A stretch of 64,000 nt of DNA, taken from assembly GCF_000513275.1 (NCBI RefSeq), contig NZ_CBVJ010000112.1, forward strand, positions 1 to 64,000, read 5' to 3'. The notes beneath the pieces are model-generated. The model was not told the origin of the DNA, made no database searches, and saw only the letters and a program-made list of their open reading frames with translations. This DNA comes from Paenibacillus gorillae. Lineage in GTDB: Bacteria; Bacillota; Bacilli; Paenibacillales; Paenibacillaceae. How positions within the stretch are numbered: the first letter of the stretch is position 1; each line of letters begins with the position of its first letter. This document shows, piece by piece, positions 17,650 through 25,782 of this stretch. The translations under genes were made by a program, and so were the position numbers.

Positions 17650-18485
17650 TGAAAAAAACAGGCAAATGGATTCTGGAAGCTTTGCTTGTCGTTATAGCGC
17701 TCCTCTTCTTGTCGCCGATCTACATTATGATCGTGAACTCGTTCAAGACCCGTTCCGAGCTGTACGAGAATGCTCTGGCACTGCCTTCGTCCTTCAGCTT
17801 TGAGTATTATGCGCAGGCGATGCAGAAGATGAATTTCATGACGGCGTTCGGCAACTCGCTATTCGTCACACTTGTCTCCCTTCTGTTCATTGTCCTGCTG
17901 GCGTCTATGACCGCATGGATGCTCGTACGCACCAACAATAGACTGAGCCAGATTATTTTCATGGTGCTCGTATCGACGATGCTTATTCCGTTCCAGACGC
18001 TAATGATGCCGTTAATGCAGGTCATGGGCTGGATCGGCACGACGCTGCATATTCCGATGCTTAATACGCACGGCGGCCTGATCGTCATGAACGTTGGCTT
18101 CCACGCCAGCATGGCCGTGTTCCTGTATCATGGCTTTATCAAATCCGTACCGATTGCGCTTGAAGAAGCCGCTACATTGGACGGCTGCACCAAATTCGGC
18201 GTATTCTGGCGGATCGTATTTCCGATGCTGAAGACAATCACCATTACTGTGGCGATTCTGGACGTCATTATGATGTGGAATGACTACCTGCTGCCATCCT
18301 TGACACTATCGGATAAAGGACTGCGGACGATCCCGCTCTCTACGTTCTACTTCTTTGGAGAATTTACGATCGTATGGAACCTGGCGATGGCAGGACTGAC
18401 GCTATCTATCATTCCGGTTGTCATCTTCTATTTCACAGCTCAGAAGCACATTATCAAAGGGGTAGCCGAAGGCGCAGTGAAGTAA
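17649..18485 (+). CDS. ABC sugar permease 2 (MalG type)
   Basis: 278 residues, six membrane helices, with the EAA loop E-E-A-A-T-L-D-G-C-T-K-F-G-V-F near residue 172 and the typical C-terminal ending K-H-I-I-K-G-V-A-E-G-A-V-K. It is the partner of the upstream permease; together they form the transmembrane channel. No ATP-binding subunit is encoded in the operon, so a shared MsmX-like ATPase elsewhere in the genome is expected, as in other Bacillales. Confidence 0.88.
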   Translation: MKKTGKWILEALLVVIALLFLSPIYIMIVNSFKTRSELYENALALPSSFSFEYYAQAMQKMNFMTAFGNSLFVTLVSLLFIVLLASMTAWMLVRTNNRLSQIIFMVLVSTMLIPFQTLMMPLMQVMGWIGTTLHIPMLNTHGGLIVMNVGFHASMAVFLYHGFIKSVPIALEEAATLDGCTKFGVFWRIVFPMLKTITITVAILDVIMMWNDYLLPSLTLSDKGLRTIPLSTFYFFGEFTIVWNLAMAGLTLSIIPVVIFYFTAQKHIIKGVAEGAVK

Positions 18486-18588
18486 GGAAAATAACAAGAT
18501 AACGTTTAACGAAGATATACGACTGCATGGATTAGTGTCTGTAAGGCGATGGGCTATGCGGTTAAAGCGAGAAAGGGAAGATAACAAC

Positions 18589-20202
18589 ATGAACAAAACC
18601 TGGTGGAAAGAAGCTGTGGTTTATCAAGTCTATTGGCGCAGCTATTATGACAGCAACGGCGATGGATACGGCGATCTGGAAGGCGTCTATCAGAAGCTCG
18701 ATTACATTCAAAGCTTGGGCGTAGATGTCCTGTGGCTCAATCCCTGCTATGATTCACCAGATGTGGACAATGGCTATGACATCTCAGACTACCGCTCGAT
18801 TATGCCAAAAGCCGGAACGATGGCCACCTTCGACAAACTGTTGTCCGCTGTACATGATCGCGGGATGAAGCTCATTATGGACCTTGTCGTGAATCATACT
18901 TCGGATCAGCATAGCTGGTTCAAGGAGTCACGTTCCGCCATCGACAATCCGAAGCGCGATTATTACATCTGGCGCAAAGAGACGAACAACTGGCGTTCTT
19001 ACTTCGCTCCGTCTACTTGGACTTATGACGATACGACGGGTGAATATTACTTCCACTCCTTCTCCAAAGAGCAGCCTGATCTAAACTGGGAAAACGAGAA
19101 GGTTCGCCAAGAAATCTATGCCATGATGCGGTTCTGGCTCGACAAAGGCATCGATGGCTTCCGGATGGATGTTATCAATCTGCTTGCCAAGCTTCCGGGC
19201 TTCCCGAACGCTGAGAACCCTACTGATATCTCCTATCTCGGCAATAATCCGGGCATTCACGAGTATTTGCAGGAAATGCATGACAAGGTGCTCAAGCATT
19301 ACGATGCGTTCACCGTCGGCGAGATTCCATTCGTAAGTCCGGAGGACGGCCTGCTCTATGTTGGAGAGGGCCGCGACGAATTGAATACGATGTTCCATTT
19401 CGAAGTATGCGATTATATGGCTCATTGGGATATGCAGCGCTTCAAGCAAATTCAAGCACGATGGTATGAAGGCTTGTGGGGCAAGGGCTGGAACTCGCAG
19501 TTCCTGAACAATCATGACCATACACGAGTCGTGACGCGCTTCGGCAACGATGCCGAATACCGGGAGCAATCCGCTACCTGCTTTGCCACCCTCATTCATA
19601 CTTTGCCGGGTATGCCATATGTGTATCAAGGCGAGGAGATTGGCATGACGGGTATCCGCTTCTCCTCCATCGACGAGTACAATGATATTTCGATGAAGAA
19701 TAAATACGCGGAAGAAGTCGGCAAAGGCCGTGATCCCGAGGAAGTACTGAAGGAGCTGCAGCATTTGTCACGCGACAACTCGCGTACACCGATGCAGTGG
19801 AATGACTCGCCGCAAGGCGGTTTCACGGAAGGCAAGCCATGGATCGCCGTTAATCCGAATTATGCGAATATTAACGTAGAGCAGGCTTTGAGCGATCCGA
19901 ATTCTATTTTCTACTATTATAAGAAGCTCATCGAGCTGCGCAAGCGCAATGAAGTGACGGTATACGGCAGCTTCACTACGTATCTGGATGAGCACGATCA
20001 GATTTACGCCTATACAAGAACGCTCGGCGACGAATCCTGGCTCGTGCTGCTGAACATTTCGGAGCAGCACGCGACTATCAGTGTTGCTGACTGCGGCGTT
20101 GAGAAGCTGGGCGAGATCGTTATCAGCAACTACGCTGGAAGAAACAATCAAGAGAAAGTGATGGAGTTGCAGCCATATGAGGCTGTTGTGTATCGCGTGT
20201 AG
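18589..20202 (+). CDS. GH13 alpha-glucosidase (oligo-1,6-glucosidase type)
   Basis: 537 residues, family 13 glycoside hydrolase, probably subfamily 31, acting in the cytoplasm on imported alpha-glucosides. Visible motifs are a calcium-binding loop D21-S-N-G-D-G-Y-G-D29, region I (D-L-V-V-N-H-T), region II with nucleophile D194 (G-F-R-M-D-V-I-N), region III acid E245 (V-G-E-I-P-F) and region IV D310 (N-N-H-D-H-T-R). The QPDLNW segment is typical of the alpha-glucosidase/oligo-1,6-glucosidase group. I chose ATG 18589 because the homology (N-K-T-W-W-K-E-A-V-V-Y-Q) begins there and AAGGGA precedes it. Confidence 0.9.
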   Translation: MNKTWWKEAVVYQVYWRSYYDSNGDGYGDLEGVYQKLDYIQSLGVDVLWLNPCYDSPDVDNGYDISDYRSIMPKAGTMATFDKLLSAVHDRGMKLIMDLVVNHTSDQHSWFKESRSAIDNPKRDYYIWRKETNNWRSYFAPSTWTYDDTTGEYYFHSFSKEQPDLNWENEKVRQEIYAMMRFWLDKGIDGFRMDVINLLAKLPGFPNAENPTDISYLGNNPGIHEYLQEMHDKVLKHYDAFTVGEIPFVSPEDGLLYVGEGRDELNTMFHFEVCDYMAHWDMQRFKQIQARWYEGLWGKGWNSQFLNNHDHTRVVTRFGNDAEYREQSATCFATLIHTLPGMPYVYQGEEIGMTGIRFSSIDEYNDISMKNKYAEEVGKGRDPEEVLKELQHLSRDNSRTPMQWNDSPQGGFTEGKPWIAVNPNYANINVEQALSDPNSIFYYYKKLIELRKRNEVTVYGSFTTYLDEHDQIYAYTRTLGDESWLVLLNISEQHATISVADCGVEKLGEIVISNYAGRNNQEKVMELQPYEAVVYRV

Positions 20203-20208
20203 AAGAAT

Positions 20209-20252
20209 AACCCGCAAGGCTGACTCTACGGAGTGGCTACTTGCGGGTTTTT
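20209..20252 (+). terminator. Intrinsic terminator of the maltose-type operon
   Basis: AACCCGCAAG (20209-20218) pairs with CTTGCGGGTT (20240-20249), followed by TTT. Confidence 0.8.
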
Positions 20253-20761
20253 ATAATTGAAAGCAATCTAGCTTAAATCCTTTGTTGACTCGCAATACCT
20301 AATTCTGGAGCCTAACCAGTATAACTGCTATATATATCCATACGTCTCTTTCTCAATCTTTCAGTGCGCGATGGAATGTCGTGCGTGCCTCCAGTTGCAA
20401 GTACAGTTTAGCATTTGAAACTGCAGTGCTAAATAATAGTTCGAAATATATCTTGTCAGCAATTCAAATTGAATACATAACATTTCTATTTAAAGTTATT
20501 ATTTAAGCGCTCTAAAGGCGAGGTTTCAGCATTACACATCAGATTAAATGCCAATAAAGATAACTTGTAGAACCTAAGTTGTTACAATAATTTCTATACA
20601 TAGTTCAAAAGGCATGGTATATTCAATTTGATGTGATTGGAATTTTATTAAGTAATATTTGTTAAATTTGCAACTATACTTATTTCTTTTCTGTTAAATC
20701 ACTTACTTTCAATATGAAAGTAGTGTAATGCTAAATAATCAAACTTAGAAAGAGTGAAAGC
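20253..20761. other. AT-rich intergenic region
   Basis: About 500 bases with no supportable gene. It contains small dyads such as TAGCA/TGCTA near 20410 and ACTTTC/GAAAGT near 20705, the latter close to the start of the membrane protein gene and possibly regulatory. Base composition drops sharply compared with the upstream operon. Confidence 0.45.
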
Positions 20762-21823
20762 ATGGCGCAAACGACGAAAGTAACCCCTGTAATCGAAATT
20801 TCCCCAGAAGTTACAATCGATCAAGGATTTGTAAAGCTACCAATACACCACGAAGCATTAAGGGGATTTGTTTCAAGTTTATTAGGTCGTCCTCAAACTG
20901 TCGAACAATTATTCAAAAATCCATTCACTTTAGAAATAAATAATATACTAAATCTATACCACTCTCTCGAGCAAAGGGTCAGACAAAATCCAGCCCAACA
21001 ACTAGATTTTAAAACTATTATTACATATGAAGATGACTCTTCAGTAACTTTAGGTTCAATTGAAGAATTAAGAACTTATAATGGAATCCGTCCATTAGTA
21101 ATAACACGTCTAAATTTATACTGGTCATACTTAATCCATTTTGCAGACAAAGAGAGTCCAGAAAAACAAGAAATAGAGATCGTCTTTGTTTCTGATTATA
21201 TTATACCTAAAGAGAGACCTAATAATTTCCTTACTTTTAAAAATGTTGGGAAAATTCAATACATAATTAGGTATACAGATCGAACTTGGGGTTCCGATAT
21301 TCAAAACTTATTATCTAATCAAATTAAGCCATTACTGGAAGAAGAGAACAAGTTCTATGCTTTTTTAAGAAAGTATCAAAGCCCTATAACCTTCTTATGT
21401 TCAATTTTTCTGTTTGTTATTATATTAATAGGATGCATTAGTACGGCTAATAGGTATTCAGTTTATTCCATTAAAAAAATAAAAAATATTATAGGTTCTT
21501 CAAGTGACTTACATGTTAAGTTAGACAAAATTTCCGAGTATATTGCAAGTGGAGATTGGTTGCAATTTAACTTAATCGTTACTGTTATTTTAATTGCTGG
21601 AGTATTCCTTTCAATCATGGCGGGTATTCTATTTGACTCTATATTAGATAAGGTTTCTCTTAATGAATCCTTTATTTGTTTAAATGATCAAACAAAGAAA
21701 TTTAAAGAGAAAAGTAGAAGAAGCTCCAGGAATAATGTGATTAAATTTATAACATCTTTTCTTATAAGTGTTTCCTGTGGAGTAATCGGTAATTATATAT
21801 TCCAAATGTTAACTACAAAATGA
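20762..21823 (+). CDS. Orphan membrane protein of unknown function
   Basis: 353 residues. The first 200 are soluble, with mixed beta/alpha character (acidic and Asn-rich, K-T-I-I-T-Y-E-D-D, I-E-I-V-F-V-S-D-Y). They are followed by a membrane helix at about 209-228, a 40-residue loop, a second helix at about 269-290 and a third at about 330-350. I recognise no family. The gene is much more AT-rich than its neighbours and stands alone between the sugar operon and a noncoding RNA, which suggests horizontal acquisition. The start is preceded by AAAGAGTGAAAG. Many three-helix orphans of this kind are defence or immunity proteins, but nothing in the sequence proves that here. Confidence 0.72.
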   Translation: MAQTTKVTPVIEISPEVTIDQGFVKLPIHHEALRGFVSSLLGRPQTVEQLFKNPFTLEINNILNLYHSLEQRVRQNPAQQLDFKTIITYEDDSSVTLGSIEELRTYNGIRPLVITRLNLYWSYLIHFADKESPEKQEIEIVFVSDYIIPKERPNNFLTFKNVGKIQYIIRYTDRTWGSDIQNLLSNQIKPLLEEENKFYAFLRKYQSPITFLCSIFLFVIILIGCISTANRYSVYSIKKIKNIIGSSSDLHVKLDKISEYIASGDWLQFNLIVTVILIAGVFLSIMAGILFDSILDKVSLNESFICLNDQTKKFKEKSRRSSRNNVIKFITSFLISVSCGVIGNYIFQMLTTK

Positions 21824-22234
21824 ATAATCGAGAGATATTCTATTGATATCCTTTTATATAAAGATAACATAATGTTTAACTTATACTAGCAAATTTCCAA
21901 TTGAAAGAGATTGCATTGCTAGCCAGATAGATTCGTTATAATCGGTTTTACTCGATACAACTTATTTTGTTCGTCGTTAACTTGCCTGTGTTCGATAATC
22001 AATTGATTAGGAGAGTTCATCCATTCAAGACTACTTAGTGGGATGCAGAGGCTTTCACAATCGGTTATACATGCGAACTCTTCGAAATTCAGTTGAAGTC
22101 ACCGATGCTAAAGAGTCATATCAGAATACAACACTTAGAGAATTGACCCTCTCTGCTACTTCAAGTCGTTTTTAGCACTTTGTTGCCTTTAGCAATCGTA
22201 CGGCACGGTAAATAAGCATGAGGCTGCAGAGCGG
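21824..22234. other. AT-rich intergenic region upstream of the RNA gene
   Basis: About 410 bases with no open frame of note. CTAGCAA near 21887 and TTGCTAG near 21915 form a small stem-loop that could end the membrane-protein transcript, although no T-run follows. Otherwise nothing recognised. Confidence 0.4.
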
Positions 22235-22263
22235 TTGACACCTTCTAAGCTTCTGAATATAAT
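22235..22263 (+). promoter_or_regulatory. Perfect consensus sigma-A promoter of the RNA gene
   Basis: TTGACA at 22235-22240, exactly 17 bp, then TATAAT at 22258-22263. It matches consensus in all 12 positions with optimal spacing. No coding frame follows; the first structured element begins 9 nt downstream. Confidence 0.85.
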
Positions 22264-22269
22264 AACCTC

Positions 22270-22478
22270 ATCTAACCCTAAGGAGAGATTTGTTGTTCTT
22301 AACGAAGTAATCACATAACTGGTTGTGAGAAGCGCATAGCCCAATTGGCTATGTCTGATTAAGCTTGGTTTCTCCGCCAGATGATTAGTTAAGAACAGCG
22401 GAGATCATGTAACGCCTGGGTTAGTATATCCCTGTTGCGCCAAGATCCGTGCTGAATTTTCAGCACGGTTTATTTATT
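22270..22478 (+). ncRNA. Candidate standalone structured RNA, 6S-like architecture
   Basis: From the predicted start near 22270 to the terminator at 22447-22478 is about 205 nt with no supportable reading frame but nested pairing. A closing helix joins CTAACCC (22272-22278) and GGGTTAG (22418-22424), extended by AGG/CCT. A large asymmetric internal loop follows. A distal helix joins GTTCTTAAC (22295-22303) and GTTAAGAAC (22388-22396), extended by TAATCA/TGATTA. Further internal pairings are CTGG/CCAG and GAGAA/TTCTC, and the apical hairpin is CATAGCC-CAATT-GGCTATG (22335-22353). Closing stem, central bubble and long imperfect arm are the layout of 6S RNA, but identity is not proven; it could be another small RNA class. 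Confidence 0.6.
22447..22478 (+). terminator. Intrinsic terminator of the RNA gene
   Basis: CCGTGCTGA (22447-22455) pairs with TCAGCACGG (22460-22468) around a 4-base loop, followed by TTTATTTATTT. Confidence 0.85.
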
Positions 22479-22512
22479 TCAAGGCGCATTTAGGGTCATA
22501 TTCTAACGAATG

Positions 22513-22547
22513 ACGGCAAATGAACTCATGTTCATTTGCCGTTTTTT
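22513..22547 (+). terminator. Second intrinsic terminator
   Basis: ACGGCAAATGAAC (22513-22525) and GTTCATTTGCCGT (22530-22542) form a perfect 13-bp stem followed by T5. It lies 35 bp after the RNA gene's own terminator, giving a tandem barrier before the acetyltransferase gene. Confidence 0.85.
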
Positions 22548-22640
22548 AGTTGCTGCTTGTATAGGAAAGGAATGATGAATAGCGTCTATAAGTTACTGGT
22601 GATCGTACAAAATTTACAAAAAGGAAAGGTGAATGCTCCT

Positions 22641-23156
22641 ATGAAATTAGAAACGACACGGTTAGTTGTGCAAACTATTGATCTCCCGCTCCTAGAAGCC
22701 GCCGCCGAGCGGGATACGCACGCCATGGAAGCTCTGGGGTTTAAGACAAATGGCGAATGGCCCGCTCCGGATTTTCACGATGCCATCCCTTACTTTCGGG
22801 AGCTTCTCATTCGGAATAACGGAACGAGAGGCTTCGATTCCTGGATCATCGCTGAAAAAAACACACTGGAAATTGTCGGAGGCACCGGTTTTCTAGGCGG
22901 TCCTGATGCGAACGGCATCATCGAGATCGGCTTTGCAACAAATGAAAGTCACCGCCGCAAAGGTTATGCTTTCGAAGCTGCACACGCCCTGATCAATTGG
23001 GCACTGAATCAGGAGCACGTTCAAGGCATCGTCGCCAGATGCGAGCCGGGCAATATAGGAAGTGCCGGCGTGCTGACGAAACTAGGATTTCAACTGGATA
23101 GGGAAGATGCCGAATATTGCTATTGGACCTATATGCCCCCGCTAACACCGGCATGA
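22641..23156 (+). CDS. GNAT-family N-acetyltransferase
   Basis: 171 residues of the RimJ/RimL-like GNAT fold. It begins L-E-T-T-R-L-V-V and carries the acetyl-CoA binding segment E-S-H-R-R-K-G-Y-A-F-E-A-A (a Q/R-x-x-G-x-G/A variant). It ends with V-A-R-C-E-P-G-N-I-G-S-A-G-V-L-T-K-L-G-F, the hallmark asparagine and serine region of the group. The acceptor substrate is unknown. I chose the ATG at 22641 because homology begins there and AAGGAAAGGTG lies upstream; earlier in-frame starts overlap the terminator. Confidence 0.87.
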   Translation: MKLETTRLVVQTIDLPLLEAAAERDTHAMEALGFKTNGEWPAPDFHDAIPYFRELLIRNNGTRGFDSWIIAEKNTLEIVGGTGFLGGPDANGIIEIGFATNESHRRKGYAFEAAHALINWALNQEHVQGIVARCEPGNIGSAGVLTKLGFQLDREDAEYCYWTYMPPLTPA

Positions 23157-23169
23157 CAAGCTCAATAAA

Positions 23170-23682
23170 CTACCGATTTATCGCAATATAAATTTCCACT
23201 TGCCCGTCATTGAGATCGATATCCGGCCCATAAAACTCAAAGTCGCCTGTAAAAGTCCGTTCATTGCCGGGTTGCTGCGACCATTGCCAAATACCGGCCC
23301 AAGCTTGCTGGACCATCTCGATGACGGGTCCCCGCTCTGTGACGAATACGGCATAGGTCGCAGTTGGAACGGTGAAGGTCTTAACCTGCTCTGGATATTG
23401 CTCTTGCTCGTTTCCCTCAACCTGCATGCTGACCATGACTTCATATTGTCCGGCATCGCCCTGTTCATAGTTGAAGTAGCAGCTATAGAGGCCGGTCTGC
23501 TCGATATGATCACCCAATTGGCCTCCAATATTATGCGCGTAGAATTGCTCGAACAGCTTGCCAATCTTGCCATTGCCGCTAAGTTCGACTGCATTTGTCG
23601 TGACGGCGCTAATTCCAGCAAGCTTGAAGGAGGGGCGCTCCTCAATCCGGGCAGGTTCAATGTGTTGAATGTTTGATTCCAT
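23170..23682 (-). CDS. GyrI-like / AraC effector-binding domain protein
   Basis: 170 residues forming a single SHS2-type small-molecule-binding domain. It begins after a short tail with P-S-F-K-L-A-G-I-S and ends with D-F-E-F-Y-G-P-D-I-D-L-N-D-G-Q-V-E-I-Y-I-A-I. Free-standing versions either sequester hydrophobic drugs or act as stress proteins (SbmC/GyrI-like), and the same domain is fused to AraC regulators such as the one at 26461. I chose ATG 23682, preceded by GGAGAAGG. It follows the WYL regulator gene, from which a terminator separates it. Confidence 0.82.
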   Translation of the reverse strand: MESNIQHIEPARIEERPSFKLAGISAVTTNAVELSGNGKIGKLFEQFYAHNIGGQLGDHIEQTGLYSCYFNYEQGDAGQYEVMVSMQVEGNEQEQYPEQVKTFTVPTATYAVFVTERGPVIEMVQQAWAGIWQWSQQPGNERTFTGDFEFYGPDIDLNDGQVEIYIAINR

Positions 23683-23725
23683 CGTTATCCTTCTCCTCTT
23701 CGTCTGAATGAGCCCAGTATAAAAC

Positions 23726-23757
23726 AAGCAACCTGACAACTGACTGTCAGGTTGCTT
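23726..23757 (-). terminator. Intrinsic terminator of the WYL regulator gene
   Basis: AAGCAACCTGACA (23726-23738) and TGTCAGGTTGCTT (23745-23757) form a perfect 13-bp stem overlapping the stop codon of the WYL gene. On the minus strand GTTTTATA follows. Confidence 0.78.
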
Positions 23758-24694
23758 ATTCATTTCGATATATTTTCACAATTTGTTCTGCACGACCAGC
23801 AACAGTCTCCCGCAAATGAGGAGGCTCAAGCACCTCAGCATGATGACCAAACCCAAGTATGAAGCTGTACAACCATTCATCCTCCGGGTAAGCCTTCCTT
23901 GCCAGCCAACTGCCATCCTCCGCCAGCAATAGCTCTTCAATACCGAAGTATTCCTCTGCCAGATGACGAGAGTCTGCTTGAAAGCGCAAGACGAACTCTA
24001 TTGCTCTGGAGGGTTCGTTCGCTCCTGCAAAGCTTTCCTGCGGCGGGAGCTCCCGGCGCGTGAAGGCCCGCTCCCTGTCAATCGCCAATTCCTTCATTCT
24101 CTTCAGCTTAAACAGCCGAAACTCGCTCTTCTCCAGACAATAGGCTTGCAGATACCATTGTCTTCCTTTCATAACGAGTCGATGCGGCTCCACCGTCCGG
24201 TGCGATAATTCACCGTTAGCATTGGAATAAGTGAATTCGACCACCAGACATATGTCTATTGCCTCTTTTAAAAGAAGCAGCTTGGGCCGCAGTCTTTCAT
24301 TCCCATCCCAAGGCGAATGGTCGATCAGCACGCGATTGGCCTTATGCCGGAAATCTTCGGAAGAGGAGGAGGGAACAACGCTATTAATTTTCTCCATTAA
24401 TAGCAGGTTCTGCTCGTTGCCGTATGACGTAGAGATGCTCTGAAGGGCTGAGACGATGGCCGCAAGCTCATCATTGGTCAGTAAGTTGCGGTCCAAGCGA
24501 TACCCTTCCGCCAGCCCGATCCCGCCATTCATTCCCTGATAGGTAACGACGGGTATTCCGGCTCTATTAATGGCATCGATATCCCGGTAAATTGTTCGTA
24601 TAGACACCTCGAACCGTTCTGCCAGCTCCTTCGCCTGCACCATTCGACGGTTCAGCAGCAAAATAATGATCGATAAAAGCCTTTCGAGCTTCAT
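23756..24694 (-). CDS. HTH/WYL-domain transcriptional regulator (YafY type)
   Basis: 312 residues. A DeoR-like winged helix-turn-helix lies at the N-terminus (V-Q-A-K-E-L-A-E-R-F-E-V-S-I-R-T-I-Y-R-D-I near residues 20-40). A WYL sensor domain (about 145-240, H-R-L-V-M-K-G-R-Q-W-Y-L-Q-A-Y-C) and a WCX dimerisation extension follow. WYL proteins respond to nucleotides or other small ligands. It lies between DinB-like and GyrI-like genes on the same strand; these adjacent stress-type genes are plausible targets. Confidence 0.87.
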   Translation of the reverse strand: MKLERLLSIIILLLNRRMVQAKELAERFEVSIRTIYRDIDAINRAGIPVVTYQGMNGGIGLAEGYRLDRNLLTNDELAAIVSALQSISTSYGNEQNLLLMEKINSVVPSSSSEDFRHKANRVLIDHSPWDGNERLRPKLLLLKEAIDICLVVEFTYSNANGELSHRTVEPHRLVMKGRQWYLQAYCLEKSEFRLFKLKRMKELAIDRERAFTRRELPPQESFAGANEPSRAIEFVLRFQADSRHLAEEYFGIEELLLAEDGSWLARKAYPEDEWLYSFILGFGHHAEVLEPPHLRETVAGRAEQIVKIYRNE

Positions 24695-24716
24695 AATACG
24701 TATCCTCTAACGCTTG

Positions 24717-25226
24717 TTAATCGTATTGCCATTCTAGCTGTCCCTTTCTGATTTTGGCTGCATATATGATTTGTCCGGTATGATAATGCACCTCTCTAAC
24801 CATCGCGATCATGAGGTTCAGCACCGTGGTCTCATTATTGACTTGGCTATAGGTAAGGGGGGGACGATCGAGAAAGGGCTGGGACAATAATAAATCCGGA
24901 TTGGAATGGAGATGTTCGAGATAGTCAATGATCGTATCGAATGCTTTCTTTGTCTGCTCATATGCTTCCTCTACCGACATCGCAAGTCCGCGTTCAAACT
25001 CTTTATCTCTGTTTCTGGAATCGGGAATATTGAAGAAAATGGTTTCGATTCGCGAGTGCACACAGCCATAGATATGAGCCACTAGATTAGCAATGCTATT
25101 ACTGTCCGTATTCGGCGACCAACAAATATCTTCTTCAGACAATTGAGCAATGGCTTGAAGCGTCCATTTCCTCTCAGACTTAAATTTGACCAGCATGCTG
25201 TCGATTAACTCGATTGCAATATCCAT
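24717..25226 (-). CDS. DinB-like (DUF1572-type) protein
   Basis: 169 residues, four-helix-bundle DinB/YfiT-like fold. Two His-containing segments (V-A-H-I-Y-G-C-V-H near residue 47 and E-V-H-Y-H-T-G-Q-I near 148) supply the usual three-histidine metal site. Some members are thiol-dependent S-transferases, as in the bacillithiol transferase BstA, but most are uncharacterised. I chose ATG 25226 (M-D-I-A-I-E-L) because GAGGTGAGG lies directly upstream; the in-frame ATG six codons earlier has none. Confidence 0.82.
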   Translation of the reverse strand: MDIAIELIDSMLVKFKSERKWTLQAIAQLSEEDICWSPNTDSNSIANLVAHIYGCVHSRIETIFFNIPDSRNRDKEFERGLAMSVEEAYEQTKKAFDTIIDYLEHLHSNPDLLLSQPFLDRPPLTYSQVNNETTVLNLMIAMVREVHYHTGQIIYAAKIRKGQLEWQYD

Positions 25227-25346
25227 TCCCTCACCTCTTATCATGGATTTTAGTTAATTTTACCAAACGCGCGTTCCCGTCGCAATAAGGACTTAATGGG
25301 CTGGCTACTACAATTTCGAGAATATGAATAATTTCCCACTCGACTC

Positions 25347-25386
25347 TTTACTACCGATAGTATACGTAGTATATTATCGGTAGTAA
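25347..25386. promoter_or_regulatory. Large palindromic operator overlapping a promoter
   Basis: TTACTACCGATA (25348-25359) and TATCGGTAGTAA (25375-25386) are perfect 12-base inverted arms around 15 bp. A promoter (TTTACT, 17 bp, TATATT at 25370-25375) is embedded in it, so a bound protein would block initiation. It serves the glyoxalase-HxlR operon and is probably the site of the tandem-HxlR regulator encoded there. Confidence 0.72.
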
Positions 25387-25419
25387 GTTAAAATAATGAT
25401 AGACTCAGGAGGTTATTCC

Positions 25420-25782
25420 ATGTACAAATCAGGTGTTACCGTATGGTACAGTGTGTCCAACTTGGAACAAACATTGGAGTTTTATACAGGCAAGCTTGGT
25501 TTTGAGGTGGTCTTCCATGATCCTTCAACCGGTATGGCGATGGTGAACACCAACACCAAGGATTGCGTCATCGGATTTTCAGAAGCAGAGACAGTGGAAC
25601 CGGCAACTTCTTCAACGGTATTCGAAGTAATAAATATCGAAGAAGCAATGAATTCCCTCGCGGGGAACGGTGTGTCATTTATCGGCGAAGTGGAGCAGAT
25701 TCCTGAATTGGTCAAGCTGGCTACATTTGTGGATCCAGACGGGCATAATCTGATGCTGGCAGAATCACTAGCCGAAGTTTGA
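25420..25782 (+). CDS. VOC/glyoxalase-family protein
   Basis: 120 residues, vicinal-oxygen-chelate fold: V-W-Y-S-V-S-N-L-E-Q-T-L-E-F-Y near the start and the C-terminal F-V-D-P-D-G-H-N-L-M-L-A-E, whose last glutamate is a usual metal ligand. Family members include glyoxalase I, dioxygenases and antibiotic-binding proteins; the specific role is unknown. ATG 25420 follows GGAGG. Its TGA overlaps the TTG start of the HxlR gene, so the pair forms a coupled operon behind the palindromic operator. Confidence 0.83.
   Translation: MYKSGVTVWYSVSNLEQTLEFYTGKLGFEVVFHDPSTGMAMVNTNTKDCVIGFSEAETVEPATSSTVFEVINIEEAMNSLAGNGVSFIGEVEQIPELVKLATFVDPDGHNLMLAESLAEV

Noticed and set aside
19081-19764. 227-residue minus-strand frame
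   Set aside because: Antisense to the GH13 glucosidase whose catalytic motifs lie on the plus strand; no ribosome binding site.
22270-22478. tRNA, tmRNA, T-box or known riboswitch
   Set aside because: No TTCGANTC-type T-loop, no CCA acceptor, no tag peptide, no T-box GGTGG motif, and the terminator is followed by a second one rather than by a gene leader.
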